A DNA stretch of 64,000 nucleotides from Azospirillum brasilense (GTDB taxonomy: Bacteria > Pseudomonadota > Alphaproteobacteria > Azospirillales > Azospirillaceae): the NCBI RefSeq assembly GCF_003349955.1, contig NZ_QLKQ01000015.1:34514-98513 (forward strand). Direction: 5' to 3'. Below the pieces are notes generated by a model. That model had not been told where the DNA came from. It did no database searches and saw only the letters and a program-made list of their open reading frames with translations. The translations under genes were made by a program, and so were the position numbers. Shown one piece after another: positions 63,299-64,000 of this stretch (its first letter is position 1; each line of letters opens with the position of its first letter).

Positions 63299-63841
63299 AT
63301 GGCCAAGCGCAAGACCGCCACCGCAAAGACCGTCGAAGCCACTCCGTCGCTTGAAGCGGCCGAGGCGCTCGCCACCGACACCGGGGCGGAAATCGTCCTG
63401 AACACCAATTTCGCGGCGATCGAGCAGGACGCGGTCGCTCTGCTGCACGCCGCCAGCCTGCTGGTCGAGGCCGACACGCCGGAGAAGGCGAGCCACGCGC
63501 TGGACCACAACCTGCGCCTTTGGGTCGCCATCAAGACGGTGCTCCAGAACGAGGAGAACACCCTGGACTCCGAGGTGAAGGCGAACCTGCGCAATCTCGC
63601 GCAGTACGTGACCGTCACCACCATGGAAGCGACCAAGGGCTCCATCGAGGCGAGCAAGATGGTCTCGCTGTCGCGCATCAACATGCACATCGCGGAAGGC
63701 CTGCTGCAAGGCCAGAAGACCCGCCTGGTGCAGGAGCGCGCCTATGAGATTTGGGAGCGCGAGGGCCGGCCGAACGGGCGCGAGATGGACCATTGGCTGC
63801 TGGCCGAGGCCGAGATCGCCAACCTGCTGAACAACCGCTGA
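63299..63841 (+). CDS. FlaF-like domain fused to DUF2934
   Basis: 180 residues. After a basic Ala/Thr-rich N-terminus, residues about 36-115 ('FAAIEQDAVALLHAASLLVE', 'LDHNLRLWVAIKTVLQNEEN', 'VKANLRNLAQYVTVTTME') follow the pattern of FlaF, the flagellin-synthesis regulator (N/LW, then L..N-LA-xV). Residues about 142-175 ('ERAYEIWEREGRPNGREMDHWLLAEAEI', in parts) are a clear DUF2934 motif. I infer a flagellar regulatory protein with an added domain. ATG at 63299 fits; CGGGGA lies 8-13 bases upstream. A CtrA-type box sits 49 bases upstream. A 15-base exact duplication spans the stop codon. No flagellin is in view. Confidence 0.7.
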   Translation: MAKRKTATAKTVEATPSLEAAEALATDTGAEIVLNTNFAAIEQDAVALLHAASLLVEADTPEKASHALDHNLRLWVAIKTVLQNEENTLDSEVKANLRNLAQYVTVTTMEATKGSIEASKMVSLSRINMHIAEGLLQGQKTRLVQERAYEIWEREGRPNGREMDHWLLAEAEIANLLNNR

Positions 63842-63856
63842 CTGAACAACCGCTGA
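63827..63856 (+). repeat. 15-bp exact tandem duplication over the stop codon
   Basis: ctgaacaaccgctga occurs at 63827-63841 and again directly at 63842-63856. The first copy ends in the stop codon of the FlaF-like gene; the second puts another stop in the same frame right after it. Probably a recent slippage event. Confidence 0.9.
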
Positions 63857-64000
63857 CGGGGCCGCAAGGCGGCCGGATCGGCATGGCGCCGCAATCCGGC
63901 CATTCCGTCAGGACATGACCGCCCGTGTCGCGGCAACGTGACGCGGGTGGTTGCGCTTGATAGCATTCGGGCGTGACCGCGCCCCCCCTCTCCCCCGCCC

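Overview
This 64 kb window is contiguous, gene-dense, high-G+C chromosome or chromid from an alphaproteobacterium, most likely Azospirillum or a close relative. That placement is an inference from protein types: an ETR1-like ethylene-binding histidine kinase, a ChvG/ChvI-like pair, EcfG-type promoter motifs, CtrA-type boxes, and a SUF operon led by an Rrf2 regulator. There are no rRNA or tRNA genes, no CRISPR array and no recognisable transposase or phage genes. Nearly all genes share the same strong G/C third-position bias. The single exception is an A+T-rich orphan gene at 21992-22633.

Layout. 0-4.1 kb: RND efflux pump (adaptor cut by the window edge, plus permease). 4.1-5.9 kb: TauE/SafE-like exporter divergent from a LysR regulator, then a composite hairpin repeat. 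6.0-10.3 kb: a second RND pump on the minus strand. 10.5-17.9 kb: a pyroglutamate (5-oxoproline) uptake and hydrolysis cluster, with LysR, a DUF1445/D-glutamate-cyclase-family protein, a TRAP transporter (DctPQM) and 5-oxoprolinase PxpBCA. 17.9-19.9 kb: response regulator and ethylene-receptor-like kinase. 20.1-26.5 kb: prfC, the A+T-rich orphan, asd with an upstream threonine-rich leader peptide and hairpin (a probable attenuator), and glgP. 26.8-29.5 kb: a GNAT/C39-peptidase fusion overlapping a RimK-like ATP-grasp ligase. 29.5-31 kb: ECF sigma factor under an EcfG-type promoter, and a tiny anti-sigma-like protein. 31.2-36.8 kb: PhoD-like phosphatase, a small unknown gene, an EamA exporter and a CPA1 Na+/H+ antiporter with a cyclic-nucleotide-binding domain. 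36.9-40.0 kb: ChvG/ChvI-like two-component system behind a lipoprotein gene. 40.7-44.8 kb: an unrecognised coiled-coil protein and a DUF883-like/YqjE/DUF3618 membrane-stress trio. 45.0-51.8 kb: complete suf operon (Rrf2 regulator, sufB C D S U T A). 51.8-52.3 kb: ParE/RHH toxin-antitoxin. 52.5-57 kb: pepN, a class I cytochrome c, CoxG and a lipoprotein. 57.2-58.3 kb: folK and a FolB-like gene. 58.5-64 kb: small conserved unknowns, a tandem universal stress protein, an APH-kinase fusion, a PagL-like outer-membrane protein, and a FlaF-like/DUF2934 fusion behind a CtrA-type box.

How the genes work together. The pyroglutamate block is a self-contained uptake-and-hydrolysis pathway feeding glutamate. 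The suf block builds Fe-S clusters and appears autoregulated through a palindrome over its promoter. Several scattered genes (sigma factor, universal stress protein, DUF883-like trio) carry exact or near EcfG-type promoter motifs and may belong to the general stress response. The ethylene-receptor-like kinase, the ChvG/ChvI-like system and the FlaF-like gene fit a motile, plant-associated bacterium. All start sites, promoters and operators here were read by eye, without database searches.
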